Origin: Galbula dea | Taxonomy: Eukaryota > Chordata > Aves > Piciformes > Galbulidae | Direction of reading: 5' to 3' | DNA length: 64,000 bases | Assembly (NCBI GenBank): GCA_013399015.1 | Contig: VWZX01007397.1 | Coordinates: 620,001 to 684,000, forward strand | In this document: one piece after another, positions 35,999 to 51,004 of the stretch | How the letters are laid out: each line of letters begins with the position of its first letter | Numbering within the stretch: the first letter of the stretch is position 1 | Notes under the pieces: model-generated | Seen by the model: only the letters and a program-made list of their open reading frames with translations | Database searches by the model: none | What the model was told of the DNA's origin: nothing | Translations under genes and position numbers: made by a program

Positions 35999-38900
35999 TG
36001 AGAAAGACAAAGGCTGAAAAAGAGACGAAGAACACCAGCATGCATGCTGCCAGAAGGTGAACTCTCTGATTTAAAATTTCAAATTAGTGTTTTATCAATT
36101 TTAATTGTAGCAAAAGCAGAAGTAAGGCAGGGATCAAGGACAAGAACAGAAGTTAGAGGCATGAAGGTCAAAGGACAGGGTAGTGTAAAACCTGGCAGAG
36201 AAAAGAAAGCTCAGGTCTATTGAATGGGACTGGTAGAGTTACATGGGAGCTTGTGAGCATCTACACCCATAATGACACAGCTACGTCACTTTTCGATGTC
36301 ACTTTGTAACATGGTGATCTAATAGCTTCCCTTCTGCCCTGTCACGAGCCAGCAGATGAGCTGAAAGAGCTGGTGAGGGTTTGATGGTGTGAGGTCAATG
36401 TTCCCAAATTGGGCAGAGCTGTAGTGTATGTTTTATAAAAATAATATACTTTAAATAAGGAACACAGTGCTGTTCTGTGACTAGTTCTAAAGCAGTCTCA
36501 CTCCTGTATTAAACTTATGTACTTGTAGGCTTTACATTGGGTAGCTTTGTCAATTCGTGCAGTCCTTTGGTAGATGAGCACAGTACTTTATGAAGAGAAG
36601 CTTAAACACAAGATTATTCATTTGACTGTATAAACGAGAGGTGTATCTTCCAGAAAAGATCACCTCTACATTTTCTCTATTTGTTTATATAGCCCACATA
36701 GTCCATGAGGAATCCCATCTCAGATCTATCAAATTCCCTGAAGATTTATAATCAAACAAGTGACTGTTTGATAGCAGAAAGCCTTGAACAGCAGACAAGG
36801 GAATAGGGCAATGGATTTCATTTTCCTGCATGTTCTGTTGTCTCCCATCTTCGTTCATTTTCCATTCTTATTGCATCCCTATGGGTATATTCTATCTATT
36901 TTTCTTTTCCCTTTCAATACAAACTACAACTTTCCATAATCTTCCTGTTAGGGAATTTGTCTGCTGGATTAGCACCTTTCCTCCCTTGTTCAAAACAAGT
37001 TTCATGTTCGTATTGAGACTCTTCTGGCTTTATTTTTCCTGCTTCTTTGTTCCACATTCCTCATTTATCCTTCACCACTAGGTCAAATCTTTCATTCATC
37101 ATCATTGCCATTCATTTGACCTGAACTTTCCTCATAACAAGGTTTTTTTCTGACCTTTGCTTGATAGATTTTTTCCTTATGAGCATCATAAAATTTTCAC
37201 AGCATCACTTTTTCCCCAAATGCCACAGACATTACCTTATTTTCCTTCTCTGACCATTGTGAGTACCTTTACTTTATTATGGTCTCTGTGTGATAGTTTG
37301 AAAACATCCATCTCTCCAGAACTCGTTTTGAAATAACTGAGTTCAATAAAATCTGACAGGAGAACATGGAATTAGAAGTCTTTGCTTTCTGGACAATTTC
37401 ATTAGAAGTTGGGCAGTAGTCTTACAATATTACAAGGGTAAAGATTAGCAAGTTTGGAGGATTAGTTCTGTATCTCATACCTACATCTTGACTCATTCAT
37501 CCATTTTGTGTTTGGTATTTTCAACCCTGTTTCAAAGAGCATTTTGCTATTGTCATATTCTTGCCTACAGCCTAGTGAATGTTGTGTTTTCCCAATGTGT
37601 TTGATGTCTCAATCTATTTTCTCTTCACAGCAGAGACATTTAGCATGAATAGTTACAATACTGTATAACAGAAGAGGGACAAAGTGTAGAGTAAATCACC
37701 TTCAAAGCACATACTAGATATTCAAAAAGGGCTTCAGAGAGAATGTGAAATACTGAAAAGTAAGGGTCATTTTGATGGCAGTAGAAAAAAACTGTTCTCT
37801 AATAAAAAGATTACTCAGACTGGATTGAGGTGTTGTTGGCTTGACGCAGAACAGGAATCACTGTGTTCTTGCTTAGCTCCACTGGAGGCCAGCTTTCCTG
37901 TTCACAAAAATCCTGAATATCTCTTAGGAATAGGAATTAGCTTGCTTCACTCATTTTTCTTGAGCATGGTTTTCCTTACTTCAGTCATGAAGACCATGAA
38001 GGTGATGCTTAGCAAAAAGATCTTTCTGCTCTGAACCTAATTGTTTGCTCATTTGGTGGAAACAGATGGAATTTTGTTTCCATGTTGTTGTTGTGAATCA
38101 GGAATAAGAACATTGAGGTTGGTGTGGGCCAGGATGTAGCAAAGAAATTGCTGATTTAGTACAGCAGAACAAATGGACTCAGAGAGTAATTATGACTGGT
38201 GCCTGATCTATTAATTATGGCCTATCATTCAACTCGCCCTCAGTGAATATTGTGATTTTGGTAAAATCCTTAAATGATTGAACCCAAGAAGTTGAAAGTG
38301 AGTTATGACAATCTGTACTTGACTCACGTCATTGTGCCTCTGTCTAAGAAGAAAAATTTGCAATACAAAAGCCATATAAATCCATGAATACAGTATTAGA
38401 AATAGTGCTACAGTGCAAAGAAAATCTGGAAGTGGAAACTGTATTTCTGAACACAGAAACTTATAAATACTTCAGAAATAAAATAATTATCCAAAATATG
38501 TTGGGGACTTCTTGCAACTTCAGGGTGACAATGAACTTTCCTGACATTTGAAAGAAAGCCTAATGAACTACTCCTATAATCTGATTTTTACACCATTGTA
38601 GTCTACTGGCAGCAGTTCATAATTTGCATCATGGTAAGCTGCTGAGAGAAGAATCTGATTCAGCAGATGTTAATTGGATAGGTTGCTCAAAAGGGAATAG
38701 AAATTAGAAATACAGAAACAAAGTTTAGATTCATCCTCATCAGGTTTCCTCAGTTAGCTGGTAACAGCTGACAGTGTGATGGAAAAGATGCTGCATGCAC
38801 CTGTACCTATCATGTTTTGGTCAATAGATGGGGGCACAGGTTTTTGTACAAGACACTCTTTGAAACAGTTTTTCTGTGTTTCTCATGCAGAGGAGGAAAG

Positions 38901-41900
38901 GTTTTTAAATTCATAGGCAGTGCTTTGAAATGAAAGCTCTATGCTACATTTTCCAGAGCAGTAATAGTCACCATGCTTGGACTTCGACCCCTTTCACTAT
39001 TAGTAGCCTAAATTCTGCCATTATTTCTTAAGTATTTTTGGCTGAAGCACAGGATTTTGATCTTCTCTTGCTTCTGGTAATGTTTTATAATCTCACTGTT
39101 CAATAAAAGGCATTACAAGACTGCTGTGTAAATATTAAAGATACAAAGATATTATTCTTAGAAGCATTCACATGACTTCTGTATCTGCAAAACCATTTTC
39201 CTTTCTTATATTCCACTGCTCAGGATTGTTCCCTACTTGTCTGCAGGTCTCCATCCTGAAGGTGAAAGCCTTTGGAGCCACTATGTAAATGTGCTTAATT
39301 GGGGCTTGGACTTGTAGTGTTGCAGAAAATGGCAGGCTGCCTAAAACCCCACAAAAATGTTATTAATGAGAACAAAGTCAAACTTTGCATGTTTAAAGTA
39401 TTTAGGAGCAGTATTTTGCATTTCATCCCCCTTTGGTCCATGTTGCTGGGTTCTTTGATCTGGTTGGCTTAGCAGTGAAGTCAAGTCTTACAGACACAGA
39501 GATCTCCTGGCTTTATTAGTTTATAGGAGTCAAACACTGCAAGGAAGGTTTTTCAAGGCATTTAGTTATCTGGAGATGCAGACAGGCACCCAGCCTGAGT
39601 TCTCAAAAGAGGCTTAGGTGCTTAGACACACAAAGGAGAACAGTTGAAAGCTGGGAAGTGAGCTGGGAAACTAGGTGCCTTAGAAAACAAGTCTTATGAG
39701 CACAAGAGTAACTGCTGGAGTAAGTAGAGTACAGTGCTGAGACTCTGGGTATGTCTTCCCCCTGTCAGAATCAAATGGACCTTACAAGGGGTCAGGTCTT
39801 GTTAAAATACACTCCTCTGTATTCACATGGCACTGTAGAAGGAGAGAGCTTGTTGTGTGTGCTGTAGTCTTAGGAAAGTGGAATAAGTAATCCAAGAAAA
39901 AGAATAATATGACTGAAAAAGTAATCTGAAGAATGCAAGGGAAAATACATTGCTTGATTTCAATTTTCTGCCTCTGTGTTTTTCAAGCCAACAGTTCAGC
40001 ATGACAAGATATGCAAGAAATGTGAGTTATGAGATGCAGATACTGTTAAACTGCTGGAAATGCTTTCAGAAACCAGGTGCAAAATTCTAAACCAGTGTCA
40101 TCTGAGTTACATTTTTTCAAAGAAACATCCACCCTGAGGATTTCCTGGTTTCAGTAGGTCTCATACCATTTCCTATGGAGTGAATTTGCTAAGATTCTAA
40201 TGCGTGGTAAGAAAAAGGAAACAGTAGCTCTCCATTTTGACCACTGCAAGTCCATCCCCTTCCCTGGTCTGCTGGCATATATTTTTGTTTTGTCCCTATT
40301 TGACTTTTTTTAATGCATATTGTCTGTAGGCTGGAGTGGCAGGTTTGAGAAGTACTTCACCTGCATTTTCTTTTTTTTCAGTAATAAGAGCTTTGTAAGC
40401 ATGGTCTGTAGCTCTGGTAGTTGACTTTTACCTTTATCTGTATTCCTAAATGAAACATGGATAAAACACATTTCCCTGATGTGTTGTGCTTCTGTGTTTA
40501 AAAAGTTATTTTCCTGAGGTAAGCATTTTGTATGGCAGTTCCTTCTCTTTGAGGAGACATTGTGATTTGTGAGTTCGCTCTTAACCAGATAGTGTCTGGC
40601 TCAGCTTTGTACTATCACTTGCACTAAAGCTTCACAGAAGAAATTAACCTATGAAGCAGAACTCCCAATATTAAGAACACTTGCATAGTGTTTCAAATTA
40701 TATCTGATACAGCATAATATGAACATTAAAACAAAAATGTTACAAAATCTGTATCTGCAAAAGTCAGTTTGACTTTTGTTTGCTTATTGAAGACTCAGTC
40801 TCCTTAGACAGGTTAAAGTTCTTATAGTGTAACAGGCAGTATGAACTTCCAGGAACATATTTAATTAGTCTGAGTACTTTGGTAAATTAAAAGTAAGTAT
40901 ATTCCACTACATTTTTAAATCACCTTGCATAAGAAATAGCTATGAAACTTCCATGAAGGTACTTATAAAGATCTCATTCTATGAAAATACATTAATATGC
41001 TTTGATAAATTACTCTTTTAGAAAAAAAGTATTTTGAGGCCAAACCTCAGCTTTCTTCAAATGCATACCCAGAGACCTGGGCTTTTTTTACATTGTACTG
41101 GCAGATTCTCAAAATATTTTGGCTGATGCAGTCTTTCAAGTTTTCACTTGCAAGCTTGGCCATGGAGGCATTCCTTGTAAATGTCTGAGAGTCAGCCTGT
41201 GAGGTGGTGAAGGATGTAATTTACATTGTGTAATAGCTCACAGTCTAAAAGTGTCTCCTTGCATCCTAACTCAGTGCTTTTGTCAGGAGGATGAGCCAAA
41301 AGAGTTTTCTATAGGAGAGCACGTGTGATGGGATCCTAAACTTTTCATTGTTGCTCCTGTTCATCTCCCTCATTTTTTATAACCCAGAGGGGGATTTTTA
41401 TGACTGTGTTAGTGGCCCTACTTTCAATTTCTGCAACTTTCATCTCTCCCACTTGCAGCCAGTTAGCAATCCCTGAGCACCCTTATCAGCTGTGGACAGC
41501 AGTTACTGCACTGTGCAGGGTTGCTTAGGAACAAAATTGATGCTCTTTGACATGGTGGATTACACCTGCAGCATGATGGTCCCCAAACTCTCCTGCTTCC
41601 CACAAAGGAATGAAAAGCAGAGAGGTTGAAGATACTTTCCAAAACTAACTGTGAAGGGGGGGTGTGCTTTTTTGTTTTAGGATATCTAATCTCTTCTTTG
41701 TTGGTAACTGTCAGGCTAAGCATTGTGACTGTTCAACTGAAAGCACAGAAGTACCAAAAAGTCTTTAGTGGCAGTGCTGGGTAATTTGAATGCCACAGAA
41801 TCTTGTATTGCTTATAGAATTGAGATTTTTGGGCTTTTCTAACTTTTTTTGTTGGCTTTGGTTATTGATGCATTTGTTTACATCAGTTATCAAACAGATG

Positions 41901-43432
41901 TTGAGACATGGATATCAAGGACTTCACAAACAGTATATACACCTATTCTTATACACCTAAAGAGAGATAAGTTATAGGTGCAGCTATTTCCTGTGCTTAT
42001 TTGATATGTATTTATATAAAATGAAACTTTGAATATTTGCATTGTAAACTCTACAGTGCTTGAGAATTTAGTTGGTGTTTACTGTATTGACAGCCGGATG
42101 AAAAACTTCAAAGAGTACAAGCTGAAGTTTCCTCATAGACAGATAGTTCAGAGGAAATCTATCCATCGACCGGCTCAATGATTTGGCAAGCTCAATAGTA
42201 GTTATTTTGCTAATAGTGAAAGGGAAGCTCAAGCTTTATCTGATTTGCTCATGAACACATTAATCAACCTATAGGATGTTAATCTGTGTCAAAAGGTGCT
42301 GAGTTTTAGAAGTAAGTATTATAAAGGAGCTCCTTACAAACAGACCTGTAATATGCGCTACATATGTTATCTTTCTTGGAACATGTGCTGCTCCTGGCAC
42401 CTTCACCCCATGGCAGTCAGGTCATTGCAGAAATGGCAGCTGCTGAAAGACTGCAACTGTTATCACTCATGTGACCTAGAGTTTCTTTCCTATCAAGGCC
42501 AAAACTTGTGAAATTGAATGTGTTAAATCATTTATGGGAGAAGCAATGTTGCTAGTTGTGCTGGTGAGCCCTTCAGCACATTTAACCTCTTGCCATACTG
42601 TCGGAGCCGTGACAGCTCCTCTCCTCCTTGGGGACAGGCACAGCTGCAGACAACAGATGATGCAGACTAGTTGTGTCTAGCACATGCAACCAAGGATTTT
42701 AAAATATAGAGGCCTTCGTGCAGCAGTGCACACATCTAATTTAACTTATCTGTGGGAGGGAGAGGTAGGAATCAGTTTTGTTTCAGGTCTCTAGGAGAAG
42801 GTGGAAAGTAGTGCTTGGAGTGAACTGCAGAAATCCCTTTGGATGCAACTGCCTTCTGGTTGCTGCCCCTCTTCACACCATAGGTACAGCAGGATGTCTG
42901 TCAGGCAGTGATCTAGGGAGTGGATTTACACTAGGTTTGGCTGTGCAGTGGAAAAGAGGATGTGGGTTTTGCAGTGCTTTTCCAGGAGGTGTGTGAGCTT
43001 TCCCTAGTTGTGTGTACCTACCACATGCCGTGTGCACTGTTTGTTCTGTCCTGGCAAACAAATTAAATAAATAGAGAAAAAAGTGCTAGATCACGTGGAA
43101 TACTGGACAGGACATGGTTTGAACTATAGACTTAGATCCACTCAAGTGGATTTGAAAGATTCTCTTTTCAAAAGTCTGAAGACAGGTTGGTTCCTCCTTT
43201 CAGTATCCGTGGTGTATCTTCTGCCTTAATATACTTTCTGATACCTATTTTCCAGCTCACTAGCTATACTCAGAAGTTCCTTTGTTTTCAAAGCAAACAA
43301 ATGCAAATACAGCAGAAAGGTTTCCTTAAGTAAGCCTTTCATAGGGTCTGTATACAGTTCTTTTCCCAGTCCCCATGTTTGTGTAGAAGGAAACAGCTAC
43401 AGAATTTATAGATCATGTCTTAGGTGTGTGGG

Positions 43433-43517
43433 TTTTAAAAGGAGACAATCAGGACTTACAGCTCTTCTAAAGGAGACAAGTAGGACATCCTTTTTTTAAA
43501 GGAGACAATCAGGACAT
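43433..43517 (+). repeat. Three copies of a ~30 bp unit
   Basis: The core AAAGGAGACAATCAGGAC recurs with its GGAGAC at 43,441, 43,472 (variant CAAGTAGGAC) and 43,501, giving periods of 31 and 29. The first and third copies share the exact core. The spacers differ. Confidence 0.8.
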
Positions 43518-46500
43518 ACTGTACAATAGAACTATTATAGAAGAATCTGGAGGTGGAATTCAAACTTGTTTCTCTGCCAGTTGCTTACCATCTCTAGGAG
43601 ATATTTGTAAACCTTAACTTACTCCTCCAAAAGTTAAATCCTTCTGAACTAGTCAACCTTGTCTCACTTAGGAGGTAATGAAGAGAAGCAGGCATCTGAA
43701 GGTGCTCATTCCTCTGCACTGAGCCTAAATGAAATTTATGATGATTAGCAGAGACTTAAATATTTAAATATCAAGTGAAATGGATGAGATAAATCCCAAC
43801 CTCTATGTCTAGCTGATTTGGTCTTGTCTCCTTGTTCCTAGTTATATAAAGGAAAGGCCCATAGCATATTCCCTTCAACAATCATAACAGAATATGTGCT
43901 TGGGATTTGATGACACTTCCCACAAAAAGGCAATGTGTCTGCTACATTTAAACTCATAATATTCTTGTTTTGTGTAAACCTCGAGGTCACTTCAATGCTT
44001 TTGGCAATTTGTTTGCCTTATCCAAACAACACAAAAACAACATTTCAAACAAAATTAATGAGTTTTAATGTCTCTGCTGGTTTAGAAGAAGCATCTGAAA
44101 AACTGAAAGAAACCTTTAAGTAAGTATCCACTGTAATTTTCTGCAGGAAAGAAGCCATTCTTCACATAGCAGTGGTTTGGAATTAAGATAGAGAGAGCTT
44201 GAAAACCTTAACTTCAAAGGGTTGTAAACTATTTCTCTTCTTCTGAATGCAAAACCTAAAGACTTATTCACATGTTGGTCTTGTCAACTGTTTCACTACT
44301 GTCCATTTTTGAAGGGAGAGGTGTCAGGCATGCTCCTCCATGCCATTGTTCTACTGTCTTCCAGAAGGTGTCAGACCTCCAGGCTGCAGCTGGGCATTGC
44401 TGATGCACAGCTCTGGAGCAGACTGAAAATGTTAGAGACACACTAAAATAAATTTCAGTGGGGACATTGTCCTCATTGCACTATTAACTTTCATATTTAA
44501 TTCAATTTTAAAACTGCCCTTTTCTGTAAAGCTGCCTCCAGACTGGAGTGCTGAGCTGAGGGCCACTGGTTGTGACTTGATGGCTGTGGCAGAGGATTAT
44601 GGTCAAAGCTATTCTAGAGATTATCTCTTTCTCATTCACCTTGTGAACTTTGTTCTCTTCTCTGCAAATCATACCAATCTCACTCATAAGGAAATTCTGT
44701 AATTTGGTATGAAATCCTGTTATCAACAGTGATTTGGTTTAACACATTTTAGTTGGTCTTCATGTTCTGCTTTCCCAGAGCATCCAAATCTCAAATTTAC
44801 CAGTTAGTACAGTTCTATACCAGTGTGAAATAACCACATTTCCTTTTGTATCTTTATCTTTTGTATAAGGTTTCATGAAATTATGTTCCTTTATGCACTG
44901 AATGGCATACTAAACTTTTGTGTGTGTGTGGAAGGAGATGAATGAACTGCAGAAGAAATATTTCCTCTTTTTTCCCCTCAGCTGGGCAGCTTTGTCATAA
45001 AATTCCAATCCAGGTCTAAAGCAAAAGTAGTCTCCTGCACCGCTGCACTGCTGTGGGAAGTTGTTTGCTTCTCATTTGAGGTGCAACAGTGGTTATTTCA
45101 TCTTTTGGGAAAATGATTTTTGGTTTCATTATATTAACAAATGGGAGCACTCCTCCCATTTGCTGTTGAGGTAGATGTTTTTTACAAGCTTGAAGAGTGA
45201 TGATGTTGATGGGACAGTGTAGGCTTTTTCTTTAGCATCTTGCATAATTCTGAGTTGGCCTTGGAACAAATCCTTGTGTAAAGACAAGTTTATTTACATA
45301 CTTCTGAGACTTGATGTGATATTTTTAATATGCCAACCACTTTTTCACTGTCTCAAGAAACAAGAACAGGGACCCATGTAACATGTCTGCAGAGAAATCA
45401 CTTCCTAACTAGTTTCCTGGAGAGAAATTAGGATTTGGATTTCTAGTCCTTCAAGAAAGCACCTTATAGTGACTGGTATTGGGATTTGGGCTGGGGTGGT
45501 GGGAAGTGAGGTGAGAGGGGGATGGTGCACAATGCTTTCTGGATCTCAACAAGAAAGTCCCAGCTTCTTTTAAATAAGTGTGGGCAATAGATAAAAGATA
45601 GGTATTCTAAGTACCAATGGTTCAGAGAGTCCAAGACTATCATAGAGCTTGAAAACTGTGCAAATAGGAAAACGGCTGCTTTAAACTCAGTTATTTCTGG
45701 TATCTCTACTTTGTTCAATTATTGATATAATCAAAAGTGATAATCTAAAAGGTGATGAGAAGTTTCGTTAGCTTCAAAACACTTAAACTTCATAAGCATT
45801 TCGGTGGGTGGTGAAGAAATGCTGCAGCACCTGGGAGTGCTGAGTGCCTTGCAGGGTTTGGTTATTCACTTGATCCAAAGCCCGTGGAAGTCAATTAGAG
45901 ACTTGGACTTGACCTCAGAGAACTTTGCACCAAGCTAGTATATAGACAGCTCTAGCAAGATACTGACCAGGACAACACTTACTTACGTGAATTGTCTCAG
46001 ACTTTAAGGTTTTAAACCAAACTCAATGGTAGTGCAAGAGGGATTCCTGCAGTATGTGTGTTGCTATCAGTACCTTACACAGAGAGAGGGTGAAAAAGCA
46101 AGACTATTTACTTTTATTGAAGCATAGTTTTATCATCAGAACAACAGTAATGTAATAGATTGCGGCTTCTGCGGTACCAGGGTTATTCTATCCAGAGTTT
46201 ATCAAGAGAAAGCTCTTTTTGGGAAGCAGATAATCAAGCATCTCCTCTGGTAACATGGAGGTTGGGTCACACATGGGAGCTCTCCCTAGTACTTCACAGA
46301 AGTTGACTGTAACCAATACTCCAATAGGAGTTTGTTCAGAGTTTCTTACAGCTAAAAAGGGAACAAGTTGTCTTTCTTTTTCCTTAGCTTACTAAAGTCT
46401 TGTTAAGTCACAGAACTTTCAGGCAACCTTGAAAAGATATTGCACATTAATAGCATCAGAGAACATGACAGCCAGAGCCTGATGTAACTAATTTTAGACT

Positions 46501-49500
46501 GGTATAACAGTGCTATTTATAGCAAAAAAGATTGTATCTGTTGGTTTATCTGTTTACTAAAATAGTCAGTGAAAATGTCCCATATATTTTATCTCCTGAT
46601 AGAAAGGGCTTTGATAGTTCTGCCTGCACATTGGGATGGTCCTGCTTAACTGTATCAGGACAAGGCTATATATAAATTAGAAATAAAGAAGAAATACTCA
46701 GTTCCCTGACAAGAATCTGTCAAACAATCAGTTAAAATAAGTGGCTGGCTCAGACCCACTTGTGTCAATGGCACAACTGTTATTACATGCACTTCTCTGC
46801 TTACAGACCTGTCCACAGTAAAATTCATCACTCAGAGAGAACATTTGCTTATGTTCCTCCCATACATGATGACATTAGCTAAAGAATTTGTCTAATGAAA
46901 AACAAATAAACTTGCAGGGTTTGGGTTTTCATGAGTGTCAATACTTTGAGAATCCTGGAGGAGAGACTGAGAGAGAGCAGGTTTTGTTCTTGGGTTTTAT
47001 TCCATTTAAGAGCACGTTGCAGCTTTGTCGGTATGGATGCCCTGCATGAGTGACTTTATGTGTATTCACAACTGTTTCTTGGAAGGAAATGGCTTATTAA
47101 ACAGTAATCATATAGCATATGCAAGTGAGTTCTGTGGATAAACACATATCTTTGTTCTCATTGCCTGAGATGGGTTGTTGACTACAAAGTTTTCCTGATG
47201 GCATTTACTCTTCCAGTTTTACCAATCATATTACATCTGATTTCCTTTTCCACCTGCAAAATTTCTTTTTCCATGTCTCTTATATAAATAATGCTGATTT
47301 TTATCTGTTCTTCTTGAATCACACACTTAAAAAAAAAAAGAGGACAGAATTTGGAAGTGTCTAAATATGAGGCTAGGTGAGGTGCTCAAATATATGTGTG
47401 TACTTTCAGGTGAACTAAATCATGGACTGCTACGATTGCACTAACTCATGTGCAAAAGCCTACATGCACACACTGGAAGTGTCTTCACTTTCTACCTGAA
47501 TCTCATGCCAGGACAGCAAAATGAACTATGATGGATGTCAGAGCTGTGAATTCTTTCCTTTTTTCTGTTCTTCCTTCAGATCTGAGGTCCTGTTCTCTGT
47601 AATGATTTAATGCAGTTTAACTGTTGAAGTATACATAGTGGACTCTATGTCTTATGTTAAAAAGGACACTAGAAACTACAGGGGAAACTGTACTTACTAT
47701 ATCGGAAAAATACTGGTAAATATTTTGTCTTTCTAAAGGTAGAAATAATTCCATGCTAGTTTCTTTTCATTTGTGACAGTCTTATTGATCTCATACAAAA
47801 AAGAAGCATTTTTCACTTGTGCATTTTGATGGGTAAGCAGCAATATAGATACATGCATGGAAAAGTTAATTATTTCTCCAGCACTTGGGTTTGGAGGCAA
47901 AGCCCACAGGAGCTCATGGAGAGTCTCATTTTCTTCAGTAGGCTTCAGGTCAGGGTTCTAGTTATGCTTTGCAATATATAATCTAACATTTCTGTGTCCT
48001 TTGTTCATAACTTTAAAAGAGCTCATTCCCATGGGGATTGGAGTGTTGGATTTTTCCCACATGAAATCTGAAGTGAAAGTTTTGCCCTGCTTTCCTTATC
48101 AGAAAGGAAGGTAACTCTCTTATGGCAGAGTGGTGGAAATGTTCATGAAAGGTGAAAACACTGCTAGAATATTTTGGTTTTTAAATGTTAAATGTGTCAT
48201 GGAAAGGTTTACTTACTTTATGTAATCCACTCCCAAATGCATGTCTCAGCCATCAGGGTGGAACATATCAATGTGTAAAAAATGCAATTACTCTTCAGGG
48301 CTGAGGAGAACTCTAATAGTTCTGTGCTGTGCAAGCTTCTGAGAGCAGACACCGTGACCATTTTGTAGGCATCTCATTAACAAATGGTAGTGTGGCAGCA
48401 TGCTCTGCTTTACTTATTTATTGAGGAGATAATGGGAAATAACTGGTTTCTTTGTGAAGTCATAAATAATATGACAGAAGGATATTAAATGCACTGAAAT
48501 GTGACAGAAAAGCTAAAAATTTGTGGAGTTTAGTACTTTATGGTGCAAGTTCTCTTTTACCAGTACATGTAAAACCAGCAGATAATGTTTTAGCTGCTTT
48601 TGTGAACAATTACCAATTCAGTGTGGTAGCTGCTGAAATGTGGGTGTCTGAAATCATCAAGAGTATCCCAGGTTTGCTGTTTTGCAGTAACATTCAGAAG
48701 TAACTAAAGCATAATTTCTCTTTTCTTAGACATCTTTCTGGTTTTGTTTTATACAGATACTCTTTCTCTGCTTTTAAATTCCTGGTTCCACAAACTGTGA
48801 ACGTTTCTGACTTTCCTTCTTTGCATCCTTTGTTCTCAGTGGGAGTCTTGTCCTGAAACTTCAAGCAAACATACACTCAAGGTCCACTGTGGCTTCTCAG
48901 TACTTTGCACACTTGACAAAAATAAAAGCTGGCTTTTTTCCCCTCTGTGCATATGTGTGTGTCTACGTGTGGTGGAACTAAAGAGGGAAAAATGTGGTTT
49001 ATTCTGGAGGTCTGACGTAGCACTGAGATCCAGATTCAGGTAACACTGTGATCTCCTGTCTTCATTCCTGTTCTTCTCACTAAGAGATTTATTGTGAGCT
49101 TCCTCAGAGCCTAAAGCCTGTGGTGACTAAAGAAGTAGCAATCTCATTGGATATCTCGGGACTATTTCTGAGTATCATGACCCCACAGTTCTTTAACCTA
49201 GGTCTGACTGAACATTTAACATGAAGCTAGTACAGAAGGTAGAGCTCCACAGCAATGCACCTGGTTCTACATTGGTTTCTATCCTCTGTCTCCCCTCGCA
49301 GTACCCAGGCACCTTTATTGCAAGCATGCTTCTACAAGTTGAACAAATTATTCTTCTGTCAGCAATAGGTGGACCTTCAAGCTTGGCAGTTCAGACAATG
49401 TTGCAGCAGGCAAGTGCTGAGGTCACAAATGTGCAGATCTCAGCCACTATGCCAGTGTGAATTTTGTCTATGCAAAGCATTTTATGGTTTTATAGCAGCC

Positions 49501-50794
49501 ACTACCACATCATCTAAAGATTAAGCTCATCTTCTGAAGCATGACCTTTTAACTGGAGGAGTTCCAAGCATTTTCACATGGGGTGCTGAGCTTTGTTGCT
49601 TGCTTATCCCACTTCCATCATATTTACAGCAGTGTAAATCCACTGTTTCATGAGCTACTCCTGGTTTACAGTACTGTGAAAATAGAATGAACCCTGATCT
49701 GCCATGCATAGCACTGCCAGAAAAGTAAATTTGTAATTCTTTTGAAGTAGTGGGATGTAGGAAACAACTGAAGCAATTCTCTTTTGATTCCAATGATCCA
49801 TATATAAAATTCTAAGTTTAGAAACAATTTTCATCTGCCTTTCTAGCTATTAGGTGATGCTTGTTGTTGTAACTTGAAATTTCTCTTCAGGGCCAACAGT
49901 GGCATAATGACTTAAGAAAACAAAGTGTTGGTTTTTCATTGAGCAATAGAGTGGAGACTTGGCTGTCCACATGACACTTGGAAAAGCAATTTCATCTCCA
50001 GTTGTTCAAAGAACTGAGAAGCCACTGGATAAAATATCACTTAGTCCTGGAAAAACAAGTTACAGAAAATCTTTCTCAAAAATGTTAGAAACCTCAGGAT
50101 TCTTGATCTGGCAGTACAGCAGATAAGACAGACCTATGGAGTGACCATGCATAGCGAAGAGGAGGTTACTGTTCCTGAAGTGTCTGCCCATTTCTGTTCA
50201 TTTTCTTTGTCTGCCTGCTTTGGGTTACCCTTCAGGGAAAAAAAACAAACAACAAAATGAATGGTTCTCTTGAAATGTCAGTTCCTCAAGTCAGTAAGCT
50301 GTGGACATCTCTGAAAGGTTACCAAGTTACTTCTTGAATCTATTAATATAATGAATTGAAAGATACCGGATGCAGCCTGAGGGCCTGGGTTTGGTACTGT
50401 GTGTCACTGGAGCTCTCTTTTTCAAACTGGTTGGGAAGTCTCTGAGCTATAGAGCCCTTAAGAGATTATTTCTACCAGCAATCCATCCAATTAATAAGCC
50501 ACACATGGATAATCAAGAGTGAGAAATGGTCACCCTTGCTTGGAGCTTCAAGTAAAAGAGATAATAGATTGGATCAGTGTTGTATTTTGGCACGAGTGGT
50601 TTGTGGTAGAATAATACTGCATGCACTATGCTTTCCATGGTAAATACTGTTACATGCTATTTCAACAACATTTCCAAATACTATCTTTAAGGAAGAATGT
50701 GCCTCACATTGTTTGGTAAATTCTAGGTCAATTTTTCTTGAGAATAATATTGAACATTGAGTAATATTGAGAATATTTCTTGAGAATACTATGA

Positions 50795-51004
50795 TAAAAG
50801 TTCTTCACTATGAGGGTGGTGAGACAGTGGAACAGGTTGCCCAGAAAGGTTGTGGAAGCTCCATCCCTGGAAGCTTTTAAGACAAGGCTTGATGGGGCCC
50901 TGGGTAACCTGATCTAGTGTGAGGTGTCCCTGGCAGGCAGGGGGGATGGAACTAGATGATCTTGAAGGTCCCTTCCAACTCTGGCAATCCTATGATTCTA
51001 TGAA
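50795..51004 (+). mobile_element. CR1 LINE 3' tail, plus orientation
   Basis: This is a short 5'-truncated CR1 with the usual tail landmarks TGGAACAGGTTGCCCAGA, CTAGATGATCTTGAAGGTCC and the end repeat CCTATGATTCTATG. The last 38 codons of ORF2 are still readable, from 50,801 to TAG, ending in LGNLI. It lies in sense to KCND2 in intron 1. Confidence 0.95.

Larger units (their letters stand above)
33001..50794 (+). other. KCND2: KCND2 intron 1, proximal part
   Basis: This is non-coding, AT-rich sequence with no frame resembling a known protein and no CR1 copy I could recognise. It contains small simple repeats, listed separately. Intron 1 of KCND2 is very long in other vertebrates, which agrees with exon 2 not appearing in the remaining 31 kb. 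Regulatory elements may be present but cannot be recognised without alignment. Confidence 0.85.

Noticed and set aside
43136..43151. Short palindrome ATCCACT-ca-AGTGGAT resembling an NKX2 site
   Set aside because: Seven-base arms are expected by chance in a window of this size and nothing else supports a function.
50734..50788. Repeated TTTCTTGAGAATA 42 bases apart just before a CR1 tail
   Set aside because: It could suggest a target-site duplication, but both copies lie on the same side of the insertion and CR1 usually makes none. Likely a small local duplication.
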